12,383 nucleotides of DNA from Nitrospira sp. (GCA_016873595.1 VGWZ01000038.1:1-12383); one strand, 5' to 3'. Shown: positions 5,328 to 12,365, numbered from the stretch's first letter. The notes: generated by a model not told the origin, from the letters alone. Translations and numbers: made by a program.

Positions 5328-6171
5328 AAATAAAACTTTTAAAGAATCCCCATCCCTTCGTGACGAGATAAGAAGACTCAGAAAGTCCCTTTCAGAACTT
5401 ACCCCACCTCTTGATGTGCTTCTGAAACGCAGGGGTTTCAGAATCTATAAAAAAGAACCTTCAGAAGACTTGCTCCTGCCAGACAATAAATTTATTGACA
5501 ACTTTTATGAGATGCTGAAGAAATATTCTTTTCGCCTGTTTCTCCGGGATGTAATCAAACACCAGAAGTTTTTTAGACTTGAGAATGTGACGCGATATGC
5601 AACGTCAGAGGTTACAAAAGATTATATCGAATATTTGAGAAATACAGGCCTTGTTGAAAAACTATCCGGAGGTTTCAAACTTTCAATAGGTAAGATAAAG
5701 AGTTTTGGTGAGACACTTGAGTGGTTTGTTGCAGAGATTTTTAAAAAGGAATTTGCTGCAGAGGCAATATGGGGCATACGATTTAAGAGGCCAAAAGTGG
5801 GTGGTGACTATGACCTCATTGTAAAGGTCAATGGGTCAATAGCATATATGGAGATAAAATCATCGCCTCCAAAACAGATATATCAGAAAGAAATATCTGC
5901 TTTTTTCGACAGGGTTTCTGATCTATCACCTGAGATGAGTATTTTCTTTGTGGATACAGAACTGAGGATGAAGGACAAGATCGTACTCATGTTCGATGAA
6001 GAGTTGAAGGTGCGGTATGTGAATCCTCCAAAGATTATGAGGATAGAAAAAGAACTCTTCCAGTTAGAGGATAAGATATTTATAATAAATGCAAAGGATA
6101 GTGTCGCTGCAAATATCGAGAAGGTATTAAGCTGGTACTTCAGGAGGAGCCAATGCGTGCAACAGAAATAA
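5320..6171 (+). CDS. Putative winged-helix + PD-(D/E)XK nuclease-like protein
   Basis: A 283-aa protein I cannot assign to a named family. Residues 60-121 resemble a winged-helix domain: FRLFLRDVIKH, a helix around TSEVTKDYIEYLRNTGLVEK, and a GGFKL wing. Residues 130-185 carry a PD-(D/E)XK-like core, with helix GETLEWFVAEIF (E134), then GGDYDLIV (D163/D165), a turn, and AYMEIKSS (E178, K180). This D-x(n)-E-x-K arrangement is the metal-binding site of the restriction-endonuclease-like superfamily. Residues 190-283 are mixed alpha/beta. There is no signal peptide and a single Cys (279). The gene starts inside yjbQ (8-nt overlap) and its end overlaps the small Cys protein gene by 19 nt, so the three are co-translated. 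A DNA- or RNA-processing role is inferred. Non-catalytic use of the fold is possible. Confidence 0.7.
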   Translation: MSENKTFKESPSLRDEIRRLRKSLSELTPPLDVLLKRRGFRIYKKEPSEDLLLPDNKFIDNFYEMLKKYSFRLFLRDVIKHQKFFRLENVTRYATSEVTKDYIEYLRNTGLVEKLSGGFKLSIGKIKSFGETLEWFVAEIFKKEFAAEAIWGIRFKRPKVGGDYDLIVKVNGSIAYMEIKSSPPKQIYQKEISAFFDRVSDLSPEMSIFFVDTELRMKDKIVLMFDEELKVRYVNPPKIMRIEKELFQLEDKIFIINAKDSVAANIEKVLSWYFRRSQCVQQK

Positions 6172-6350
6172 GTATATGTGCAATATGTGCATGGAGGGAA
6201 ACCTGTCAGAAGAAGTTTTCTCTTTCAGGCCGGGACATGCGATGCGCTGAATTTGTAAGGGATATAACGATAAAAGTAGAAGAGGAACCAGTAGAGAAAG
6301 AGAAGAAAAAGGAGAAAAAGATAGTTAAACCACTTAAGAAGGGTAAATAA
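6153..6350 (+). CDS. Small four-cysteine protein, possible partner of the nuclease-like protein
   Basis: The 65-aa product has an N-terminal Cys cluster C9-x2-C12-x5-C18-x12-C31 (ICAICAWRETC ... MRCAEF) and a highly charged Lys/Glu tail (residues 41-65), probably disordered. Four Cys in this spacing could bind zinc or an Fe-S cluster; the CxxC-x5-C part recalls the cysteine cluster of Cas4/AddB-type nucleases, but that is only a resemblance. The ribosome site is excellent: AGGAGG (6142-6147), 5 nt before ATG, inside the end of the preceding gene. The strong site, the 19-nt overlap and shared operon suggest the two products act together. No named family recognised. Confidence 0.75.
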   Translation: MRATEISICAICAWRETCQKKFSLSGRDMRCAEFVRDITIKVEEEPVEKEKKKEKKIVKPLKKGK

Positions 6351-6354
6351 AAGA

Positions 6355-7665
6355 TTATATACCTCTCTGGCTTTTTCCCATCAGGGCCTGGACAGGCTTA
6401 AGCCCGTAAGGGCTACCCTGTTCTATCGCTGTCAGGACAGCCCCACCACCGGTAAAGAAGTAATACTGTGTATTGTCCAGGACTGACAAATAAAGTCCGG
6501 GGCATAGGTTCTTGAACTCCTGTAACGTGTCACCACCACCATACATCTTAATCGCAATTCTATTCTGGTCTATAGTCCTGTCAAGTGCCTCTGAACCTGC
6601 AGTGAAATGTGGTGTATATCCCATCACTGCATTCACAAATATAGTTTTTGCGCTCAAAATGCTTTCTCCTACACCCAAGTCATTAAATGATTCCGGATCT
6701 ATATCAAGGATATATCCGTATTTCTCACCTTCTTTAAATTCTTTTGTGGATATAGTCCTGTATTTCCCCTCTATCCTGCCTTCTATGGTCTCAGACTCAA
6801 CAACATAGGGAAGTTCGATAATCTTTCTATTCGCCCTGTCTTTCTCAACAAGGTCTTGTGCCGCAATGATATCTTTTTCCTGAACACCCTCGATTGTAAT
6901 TCCATATTTTGCACAGAGAAATGTGTTATATATCACGCCACCTAAGATCAAATAGTCCACTTTTTCATAAATTGCATAGAGCGGTTTTATTTTTGTGTCA
7001 TACTTTGCTCCCGCAACTACCGCCACAAATGGCCTCTGCGGATTAATGACAAAAGTCAGATTTATGATCTCCTGCTGCATTAAAAATCCTGCATAAGAGG
7101 GAAGATATTTTGTGATATCGTATGTTGAGGCATGTGGCTGCCACGAACCGAATGCATCATTTATGTAAATGTCTGCAAGCCCTGCAAGCTGAATGGCAAA
7201 TTTTTCTCTGACCTCACCCTCTGCCTCTTCGCCCTGGAACCAGCGTGTGTTAGGGAGGTATATTCCACCTATTCTCCTCTCCTTGTGTTCACGAATAGCA
7301 TGGTTGATTGACGTATCGATGCCAGGGATTCCAGACTTAGGGTTTATAGCAAACTTAGGGACATAAAATTTCGTATGTAATTTATGTTCGAGATATTCAA
7401 CGATCGGTTCAACTGATTCTCCTGACTTGCAGATGATCTCACCGGTCTTTTTGTCCCTTGGCCTTCCTACATGGGTCATAAGAATCGGTCTGCCGCCACG
7501 CTCTACAATGTTATAAAGCGTACCAAGAGTGCGGTCTATCCTGTAGGGGTCTCTGATGACACCACCTTTCACCACATTATGGTCGAATCTCACAAGAACT
7601 ACCTTACCATGAAGGTCAGCATTCTGAATTAAAGGCAGTCTTGGGTCTAATTCCTGATATTCCAT
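6355..7665 (-). CDS. pgk: Divergent phosphoglycerate kinase
   Basis: Catalyses, if active, 1,3-bisphosphoglycerate + ADP to 3-phosphoglycerate + ATP in glycolysis/gluconeogenesis. PGK landmarks are in order: VRFDHNV (26-31; canonical VRxDxNVP), DPYRIDRTL, MTHVGRP (63-69), YLPNTRW (136-142; usually LENxRF), INDAFGSWQPHAS (168-180), AGAKYDTKI (218-226), LGGVIYNTFL, NAVMGYTP (345-352; usually NGPMGVFE), YGGGDT (375-380) and TGGGA (405-409). At 436 aa it is longer than the usual 390-400. Deviations: the Arg of the FGxxHRxHAS motif is missing, and the GPMGVFE nucleotide segment is rewritten. The overall fold is clearly PGK. It could be a paralogue, so an ordinary pgk elsewhere would matter. A weak ribosome site precedes the ATG. 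It lies 51 nt after the Trm112-like gene. Confidence 0.85.
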   Translation of the reverse strand: MEYQELDPRLPLIQNADLHGKVVLVRFDHNVVKGGVIRDPYRIDRTLGTLYNIVERGGRPILMTHVGRPRDKKTGEIICKSGESVEPIVEYLEHKLHTKFYVPKFAINPKSGIPGIDTSINHAIREHKERRIGGIYLPNTRWFQGEEAEGEVREKFAIQLAGLADIYINDAFGSWQPHASTYDITKYLPSYAGFLMQQEIINLTFVINPQRPFVAVVAGAKYDTKIKPLYAIYEKVDYLILGGVIYNTFLCAKYGITIEGVQEKDIIAAQDLVEKDRANRKIIELPYVVESETIEGRIEGKYRTISTKEFKEGEKYGYILDIDPESFNDLGVGESILSAKTIFVNAVMGYTPHFTAGSEALDRTIDQNRIAIKMYGGGDTLQEFKNLCPGLYLSVLDNTQYYFFTGGGAVLTAIEQGSPYGLKPVQALMGKSQRGI

Positions 7666-7716
7666 TCTTTCTTTATCCTATGTCCTACAAATTGTAGATT
7701 CTACGAACCAAATGCA

Positions 7717-7890
7717 CTATGGTTTATAGGCTACTGCTTCATCAATCAGCATCACAGGTATGCCATCTCTTATGGGATAGAGAAGCTTGCAATTGTTGCA
7801 TATGAGGCCGTCCTCTTTTTCTGTAAGTGTTATTTCGCCTTTGCATTTTGGGCATGCCAGTATATCAAGAAGGTCTTTATTTATCGCCAT
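7717..7890 (-). CDS. Trm112-like (UPF0434/YcaR) zinc-ribbon protein
   Basis: A 57-aa protein. The start MAINKDLLDILACPKCKGEI carries the CPxC pair (C13, C16), a second pair CNNC lies at C31/C34, and the end motif LLYPIRDGIPVMLIDEA is diagnostic for the bacterial Trm112-like family. In eukaryotes and archaea Trm112 activates methyltransferases; the bacterial role is not firmly established. The start is well supported by AAAGGAGA 5 nt before ATG. It is first in a minus-strand pair with pgk. Confidence 0.93.
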   Translation of the reverse strand: MAINKDLLDILACPKCKGEITLTEKEDGLICNNCKLLYPIRDGIPVMLIDEAVAYKP

Positions 7891-7915
7891 GTCTTCTCCT
7901 TTGCTCTTACAGTAA

Positions 7916-7945
7916 AAATTACCAGAAATCGGGGAAATAGGTCAA
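7916..7945 (-). promoter_or_regulatory. Candidate promoter for the Trm112-like/pgk pair
   Basis: Minus-strand TTGACC (plus 7940-7945) and TAATTT (7916-7921) are separated by 18 nt. The -35 matches 5 of 6, the -10 only 3 of 6. It is placed 26 nt before the Trm112-like start, in the intergenic region shared with the divergent DUF72 gene. Motif match only. Confidence 0.35.
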
Positions 7946-7978
7946 GAGTCAGGTGGTATAGCGTTCGCAGCCCCTTAT

Positions 7979-8728
7979 ATGATAGAATATTTGGTGGTGA
8001 ATTTAAGGATAGGTTGCAGCGGTTTTCTCTATGATCACTGGAGAGGGAATTTTTACCCTGACAACCTCTCACGAAGCCTTTGGCTCGAATTTTACTGTAA
8101 GCAGTTTTCAACAACAGAACTGAATGTCACTTTTTACCGGCTCCCTGAGAGAGAGGTATTTTCAAAATGGTATTTATCTACACCTGAAGGCTTCACCTTT
8201 TCACTGAAGGGAAGCAGGTTTATCACCCATGTAAAAAAGCTTAAAGACTGCGCAGAACCTATTGAGGCTTTTTTCTCGAGGGCATTACTGCTAAAAGAAA
8301 AATTAGGGGTTATCCTGTGGCAGTTCCCTCCTCCCTTTACTATTGATGTAGAACGTCTGAAAGACTTTCTCCAGGAACTGAAACCATATCACATGAGAAA
8401 TACATTTGAGTTCAGGAGCAAAACATGGATAACCAGAAAGGTTTTTAATTTACTTGAAAAAGAAAATGCAACGCTCTGTATGGCAGACTGGCCTGAGTTC
8501 CTTGATAAACTGCCGCTGACTGCTGATTTTGTCTATATGAGAAGACACGGAGAAGGCGGCAGCTATGCGACATCATACAGTACCGCGTCATTAAAGGAAG
8601 ATTCAAAAAGTATCAAGGCATACATGAGGCAGAAAAAAGATATCTTTGTTTATTTCAATAATGACGCAGGTGGCAATGCACCAAAAAATGCTGCTGAACT
8701 CATCACCCTTATAGATAAAAAGAGATAG
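7979..8728 (+). CDS. DUF72 (YecE-like) protein
   Basis: A DUF72 family protein, 249 aa (normal length), TIM-barrel-like, of unknown biochemical function. Signatures: LRIGCSGFLYDHWRGNFYP at the N terminus, then FSTTELNVTFYRLP, the segment FSLKGSRFITHVKKL, LGVILWQFPPPF, FEFRSKTW, then FVYMRRHG and DIFVYFNNDAGGNAPKNA at the end. This is the complete domain. The annotated ATG lies 9 codons before the conserved LRIG. No ribosome site is obvious, and GTG codons at residues 6-7 are alternatives. The gene is divergent from the Trm112-like gene and convergent with trxB, 22 nt from its stop. Confidence 0.92.
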   Translation: MIEYLVVNLRIGCSGFLYDHWRGNFYPDNLSRSLWLEFYCKQFSTTELNVTFYRLPEREVFSKWYLSTPEGFTFSLKGSRFITHVKKLKDCAEPIEAFFSRALLLKEKLGVILWQFPPPFTIDVERLKDFLQELKPYHMRNTFEFRSKTWITRKVFNLLEKENATLCMADWPEFLDKLPLTADFVYMRRHGEGGSYATSYSTASLKEDSKSIKAYMRQKKDIFVYFNNDAGGNAPKNAAELITLIDKKR

Positions 8729-8750
8729 TATGAGTTCCCTAATTTTTCTT

Positions 8751-9689
8751 TTACTTTTTCATCTGAGAAATATATTTCTCAGATGACACCGCTGCTGTTG
8801 CACCATCTCCTACCGCAGTGGTTATTTGTTTGAGAGGCTTTGCCCTCACATCGCCTGCTGCAAAAATCCCTGGCACAGAGGTAGACATATCCTCATCAGT
8901 AAGGATGTAATTATCTTCGTCCAGTTTTACAAGGCCCTTAAGAAATCCTGTGCTGGGATTATACCCAACATAGATGAAAACACCCTGAACATCTAATCTG
9001 GAGACCTCGCCCGTCTTCACATTCTTCAGAAACAAAGTATGTACTGTATTGTCTCCTTCTATTTTTTCAACCAGGGAATTCCAGACAAATGTTATCTTCG
9101 GATTTATAAATGCCCTCTCCTGAATAATTTTTGTTGCCCTGAGTTGATCTCTCCTGTGCACTATATAGACAACCTCTGCCAACTTAGCCAGAAATAGTGC
9201 CTCCTGAACTGCAGAATTACCACCACCTACAACCGCAATCTTCTTGCCTCTGAAAAACGCTCCGTCACAGGTAGCACAGTACGAGACACCTCTGCCTCTA
9301 TATTTCTCTTCTCCCTCTACTTTCAGGAGTCTCGGATTTGCCCCTGTGGCGAGGATTACCGTTTTTGCTTCATATACATTGCCTTCCTCAAAGACTATTC
9401 GTTTTATTTCATCATGCAAGTAAATCTCTTTAACAGAGCCTTGAACTGTCTCAAGTCCAAACTTCTTTGCCTGTCGTTCCATCCTCTGGGAAAGTTCTAC
9501 ACCTGAGATTCCCTCGTCAAATCCAGGGTAGTTTTCTACCCACTCAATAGTTGTCACCAGACCTCCTGCAAACCCCTTTTCAATAAGGAGGCTCTTAAGC
9601 CGTGCCCTTGATGTATAGAGTCCTGCAGTGAGCCCTGCGGGACCTCCACCGATTATGATTACATCATAAATATCCGATATGTCCTGCAT
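8751..9689 (-). CDS. trxB: Thioredoxin reductase
   Basis: NADPH:thioredoxin oxidoreductase, a cytoplasmic FAD flavoprotein that keeps thioredoxin reduced. The 312-aa length is normal. It shows the FAD-binding GGGPAG (14-19), the redox pair C138-A-T-C141, the NADPH-binding GGGNSA (155-160), HRR (178-180) of the NADP(H)-specific HRRxxxR motif, and the C-terminal FAD motif GIFAAGDVR. All active residues are present. The start is firm: AAGGAGGG lies 5 nt before ATG, no closer Met fits, and the sequence YDVIIIGGG follows properly. It is transcribed singly; bioB lies upstream on the same strand, 208 nt away. The last codons contain a perfect 26-bp palindrome. Confidence 0.97.
   Translation of the reverse strand: MQDISDIYDVIIIGGGPAGLTAGLYTSRARLKSLLIEKGFAGGLVTTIEWVENYPGFDEGISGVELSQRMERQAKKFGLETVQGSVKEIYLHDEIKRIVFEEGNVYEAKTVILATGANPRLLKVEGEEKYRGRGVSYCATCDGAFFRGKKIAVVGGGNSAVQEALFLAKLAEVVYIVHRRDQLRATKIIQERAFINPKITFVWNSLVEKIEGDNTVHTLFLKNVKTGEVSRLDVQGVFIYVGYNPSTGFLKGLVKLDEDNYILTDEDMSTSVPGIFAAGDVRAKPLKQITTAVGDGATAAVSSEKYISQMKK
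8760..8785. repeat. Perfect 26-bp palindrome at the end of trxB
   Basis: CATCTGAGAAATA is followed directly by its exact reverse complement, giving 13 bp without a loop base. It lies over the last codons of trxB, 32 bp from the DUF72 stop, between convergent genes. It is not a canonical intrinsic terminator: after the palindrome the trxB transcript continues with A-rich sequence, and the DUF72 transcript has its U-rich run before, not after, it. Confidence 0.85.
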
Positions 9690-9740
9690 CCAACCCTCCT
9701 TCAGAAATGAGTCTCTATCCCATGAGTCTGTCGGTATTTT

Positions 9741-9769
9741 ATCACATTATCTTTAACACTCTCTCACAA
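9741..9769 (-). promoter_or_regulatory. Candidate trxB promoter
   Basis: Minus-strand TTGTGA (plus 9764-9769) and TGTGAT (9741-9746) lie 17 nt apart, each matching 4 of 6. The predicted leader is about 45 nt. GATAAT nearby has no -35. Nothing else in the 9690-9897 intergenic region looks like a gene. Confidence 0.3.
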
Positions 9770-9780
9770 AAATTCCTTAT

Positions 9781-9804
9781 CTTCATCAATTGTGATCAAT
9801 GAAG
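9781..9804. promoter_or_regulatory. Dyad symmetry, possible operator
   Basis: The outer arms CTTCAT and ATGAAG are exact inverted repeats, enclosing the two small palindromes CAATTG and TGATCA. The element lies between bioB and trxB, just upstream of the trxB promoter candidate. A regulator-binding site is possible, but no bound protein family is recognised. Confidence 0.25.
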
Positions 9805-9897
9805 TAGATGAGACAAAGCTGATGGGGACTGGATACCAAGTGAGATTTAACAGGAATAGGCAAAGTACTGAGAAACACTATCAGGGCATGCAGAAAT

Positions 9898-10857
9898 CTA
9901 TGGAGTGAGTCCATATGCTTTGATAAGCCTGAAATCATCTTCATAACTTCTTCCTGAGGTGGTCAGATAATTTCCGATGAGCAGGCTATCAGCTCCGGAG
10001 AAAAAGACCATAGAATTAAATTCACCAAGCACCTGCATTCTCCCCCCGCATATTCTTATCTCTTTTTTGGGGAGAATGAATCTATAGAGGCTTATAATCT
10101 TCAGTGCCTCAAATGGACGAAGGAGATCTCTATTTTCTAACGCTGTGCCTTTAATCGGTATGAAAAAATTTATCGGGACAGAGTCAACATCAAGGTCTTT
10201 GAGCAGAAACGCCATATCAATTCTATCCTGCCATGTCTCTCCCATGCCAAATACGCCGCCAGAACAGATTGAAAGTCCAACAGACTTCACGGCATGTATT
10301 GTCTTCAATTTATCAGTGTAATTGTGAGTTTTACATATCTGCGGGAAAAATTTTTCAGAAGTCTCAAGATTGTGATGATACCGCTCAAGTCCTGCTGATT
10401 TAAGTATTGAAAGCTCTCTTTCTGTCAGCATTCCAAGACTTGCGCAGGGGATAATGCTGATCTTTCTAATCTGAGAAATCATATCTGCAAGAACAAAGAG
10501 TTCTCTGTCCGAAACCTTTCTACCGCTTGTTACAAGAGAAAATCTCTTTGCGCCTGATTTCTTTGCCTCTTTTGCCTTTTGAATGGCTGTTTTTTTACTG
10601 ACAAGGGGGTACACCTCTATCTTTGCTGTACTTTTAGATGACTGGGCACAGAAAGAGCAGTCCTCAGAGCATAAGCCTGATTTTGCATTGACAATAGAGC
10701 AGAGATTTACCTTAATCCCTTTGAAATGGTTTCTGATTCTGTTTGCAGATGTAAACAGGTCAAAGATCTGAGACCCGGAGACCTCACTGAGAGAGAAGGC
10801 ATCCTCTTTTGAAAGATACCTTCCCTTTATTATCTTCTCTTCAAGGTGTTTAATCAC
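9898..10857 (-). CDS. bioB: Biotin synthase
   Basis: Radical SAM enzyme that inserts sulfur into dethiobiotin to make biotin. The 319-aa length is normal. The [4Fe-4S]/SAM motif is C63-SED-C67-SF-C70. The [2Fe-2S] ligands follow as Cys in IIPCASLG and LSICSGG, with the Arg of CGGR near the C terminus. Other BioB landmarks are HNLETS, GMGE and FIPIKGT. The start is GTG at 10855-10857. An in-frame TAA five codons upstream (10871-10873) limits the options, and there is no Shine-Dalgarno. A perfect TTGACA with a fair -10 predicts a very short leader. No other bio genes are in the window. It is divergent from the cyclophilin-like gene. Confidence 0.95.
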   Translation of the reverse strand: MIKHLEEKIIKGRYLSKEDAFSLSEVSGSQIFDLFTSANRIRNHFKGIKVNLCSIVNAKSGLCSEDCSFCAQSSKSTAKIEVYPLVSKKTAIQKAKEAKKSGAKRFSLVTSGRKVSDRELFVLADMISQIRKISIIPCASLGMLTERELSILKSAGLERYHHNLETSEKFFPQICKTHNYTDKLKTIHAVKSVGLSICSGGVFGMGETWQDRIDMAFLLKDLDVDSVPINFFIPIKGTALENRDLLRPFEALKIISLYRFILPKKEIRICGGRMQVLGEFNSMVFFSGADSLLIGNYLTTSGRSYEDDFRLIKAYGLTP

Positions 10858-10868
10858 AGATAGAAGAT

Positions 10869-10897
10869 ATTCTTACAGAAGGCATTGCTATTGTCAA
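10869..10897 (-). promoter_or_regulatory. bioB promoter with near-leaderless start
   Basis: Minus-strand -35 TTGACA (plus 10892-10897, perfect) and -10 AAGAAT (10869-10874, 4 of 6) with a 17-nt spacer. The expected transcription start, about 10862, lies only some 5 nt before the bioB GTG, matching the lack of a ribosome-binding site. Confidence 0.5.
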
Positions 10898-10918
10898 ATC
10901 AACAAAGAAAGGATACGG

Positions 10919-10946
10919 TTGAAACAAGAAGGCATTTTCTTATACA
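10919..10946 (+). promoter_or_regulatory. Promoter of the cyclophilin-like gene, near-leaderless
   Basis: -35 TTGAAA (10919-10924, 5 of 6), a 16-nt spacer, and -10 TATACA (10941-10946, 4 of 6). The expected start, about 10953, lies 3 nt before the ATG at 10956. No Shine-Dalgarno precedes that ATG. Confidence 0.5.
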
Positions 10947-10955
10947 CTTCTTGTC

Positions 10956-11333
10956 ATGCCAATACAAATCAAGATAACAGTGAAAAATGTTGAACTGAAG
11001 GCAGAACTCTTTGATTCTGAATGTGCAAAGTCAATTGCAAACGCACTCCCTATAGAGACAGGATTCAACATCTGGGGTGATGAATTTTATTTTGAGATTC
11101 CTGTGAAAAAACCACTTGATGAAACTGCAACGATAGATGTGAAGATTGGCGACATCGGGTACTGGCCGCCTGGAAATGCACTATGCATATTCTTTGGCCC
11201 AACCCCTATAAGCAAGGGCACTGAGCCTGTTCCTGCAAGTGAGGTAAATCTCGTAGGAAGAATTAATGGAGATGCTTCTCTACTCAAGAATGTAAAAGAT
11301 TCTAAAACAATCAGTATTATTGAAAGGATATAA
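10956..11333 (+). CDS. Cyclophilin-like fold protein (TM1367-type)
   Basis: The 125-aa product resembles the bacterial cyclophilin-like family (Cyclophil_like, TM1367 type). Key stretches are IKITVKNVELKAELFD at the N terminus, IWGDEFYFEIPV, IGDIGYWPPGNALCIFFGPTP and the last strand NLVGRINGD. The fold is a small beta barrel like cyclophilin, without proven prolyl isomerase activity; the function is unknown. The ATG is chosen because the family start follows at once and the promoter lies directly before it. Its stop (11331-11333) is 4 nt before the probable mqnA TTG start, so it is likely co-transcribed with mqnA. Confidence 0.85.
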   Translation: MPIQIKITVKNVELKAELFDSECAKSIANALPIETGFNIWGDEFYFEIPVKKPLDETATIDVKIGDIGYWPPGNALCIFFGPTPISKGTEPVPASEVNLVGRINGDASLLKNVKDSKTISIIERI

Positions 11334-11337
11334 ACAG

Positions 11338-12171
11338 TTGCAAGACAAAAACAAACCTCTTCTCAGGATAGGGAAAATTGCATACACAAATCTCTTCCCG
11401 ATATTTTATATGCTGGAGAAAGGTAACCTTTCAGAATATGAAATCATAGAGGGATTTCCTTCTGCCCTCAACAGGATGTTAAGAAATGGAGAGATAGATA
11501 TTAGCCCATCCTCATCTATTGAATATCTTAGGTGCCCGGACACGTACACCATTATTGAAGACCATTCTATAAGTTCAAAAGGACCTATAAGAAGTATATT
11601 TCTGTTTAGCAGAGGGCCGATAGAAGGCTTGAACGGTAAGACAATCCTCACCTCGTCACAGTCAGAAACCTCTGTTGCCTTACTCGATATTATCTTAAAA
11701 AAATTTTACAAGATTGAGTGTGACTTAAGGCCAGCAAACGGACTGTTGGATTTAGTAATGAGCGGTGAAGCCGCCTGTCTTTTGATCGGTGATGATGCCC
11801 TGAAAGCAAAAAAGACTATAACAGGTATGTATGTCTATGATCTCGGAGATTTATGGTATGAAAATACCGGTCTTCCATTTGTATTTGCATTGTGGATTGC
11901 AAGGAAAGACTACTCTACAAAGAAGGCAGAACTCTTTGAAAGATTTGTCCATGACCTCAATATGGCAAAAGAGTCCGCCATGAACAATTTAAATGAAATT
12001 GCTCAGGAATTGAAATTGTTACTTTTAAGCCGCCACTCGTTGGTCGTTTCAGAGGAAGAACTTGTCTCTTACTGGAAGGGCATATCTTATGATTTTAGAG
12101 ATGAGCATCAAAGAGGGCTTGAGATGTTCAGAAAGTATTCAGAGGAACTGGGCTTATTGAATAAACATTGA
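11338..12171 (+). CDS. mqnA: Chorismate dehydratase MqnA (futalosine pathway)
   Basis: Converts chorismate to 3-[(1-carboxyvinyl)oxy]benzoate, the first step of the futalosine route to menaquinone, and implies menaquinone-based respiration. The protein has the family start LLRIGKIAYTNLFPIFYMLE, the substrate-pocket segment EIDISPSSSIEY, then SSKGPIRSIFLFS, LTSSQSETSVAL, LIGDDALK, and DLGDLWYENTGLPFVFALW. It is 277 aa from the TTG at 11338, which has AAGGA (11324-11328) 9 nt upstream. An in-frame TTG at 11320 would add 6 residues and overlap the preceding gene by 14 nt, but has no better ribosome site. mqnB/C/D/E are not in this window. Confidence 0.93.
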   Translation: MQDKNKPLLRIGKIAYTNLFPIFYMLEKGNLSEYEIIEGFPSALNRMLRNGEIDISPSSSIEYLRCPDTYTIIEDHSISSKGPIRSIFLFSRGPIEGLNGKTILTSSQSETSVALLDIILKKFYKIECDLRPANGLLDLVMSGEAACLLIGDDALKAKKTITGMYVYDLGDLWYENTGLPFVFALWIARKDYSTKKAELFERFVHDLNMAKESAMNNLNEIAQELKLLLLSRHSLVVSEEELVSYWKGISYDFRDEHQRGLEMFRKYSEELGLLNKH

Positions 12172-12237
12172 CTGCTATTCCGTCATCTCAGAAATTCTAA
12201 TGTATTGTTCCTAACAGTTCTGTACATTTTTTTGTAG

Positions 12238-12327
12238 TGTCATTCCGCACTTGATGCGGAATCCAGGGTTTCCCGTGAAAACGGGAACCTATTTCCTTGA
12301 TAGTTCTCTGCTTTCGCAGGAATGACA
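12238..12327. repeat. 90-bp inverted-repeat element (dispersed-repeat type)
   Basis: Bounded by TGTCATTCC at the left and its exact complement GGAATGACA at the right. Inside are three small hairpins in a row: CCGCA/TGCGG (about 12245-12259), TTCCCGT/ACGGGAA (about 12269-12288) and CTGC/GCAG (about 12309-12319). The GTCATTCC...GGAATGAC frame is that of widespread small intergenic palindromic repeats in many bacterial genomes. It has no coding capacity. Lying 66 bp after mqnA, it may also act as a transcript 3'-end structure. Confidence 0.75.
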
Positions 12328-12336
12328 TAATGTGTA

Positions 12337-12365
12337 AACTTAGTTGTGAGACAGCACACTAAGTT
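12337..12365. repeat. Hairpin at the right edge
   Basis: AACTTAGT(T)GTG and CACACTAAGTT form an 11-bp stem with one bulged T and the loop AGACAG. It could be the start of an insertion-sequence end or a terminator-type structure, but no T-run follows and the window ends at 12383. Confidence 0.35.

Noticed and set aside
6512..6808. Plus-strand ORF inside pgk
   Set aside because: Antisense of conserved PGK motifs.
8760..8785. Palindrome as intrinsic terminator of trxB or the DUF72 gene
   Set aside because: No T-run follows it in either transcript direction.
9790..9902. Short plus-strand frame from GTG between trxB and bioB
   Set aside because: About 38 codons, no ribosome site, no known motif, and it runs into the end of bioB; likely chance.
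11320..11337. Extra N-terminal codons of mqnA from an upstream TTG
   Set aside because: The TTG at 11338 has a well-spaced AAGGA and avoids the overlap; the upstream TTG has no better support.
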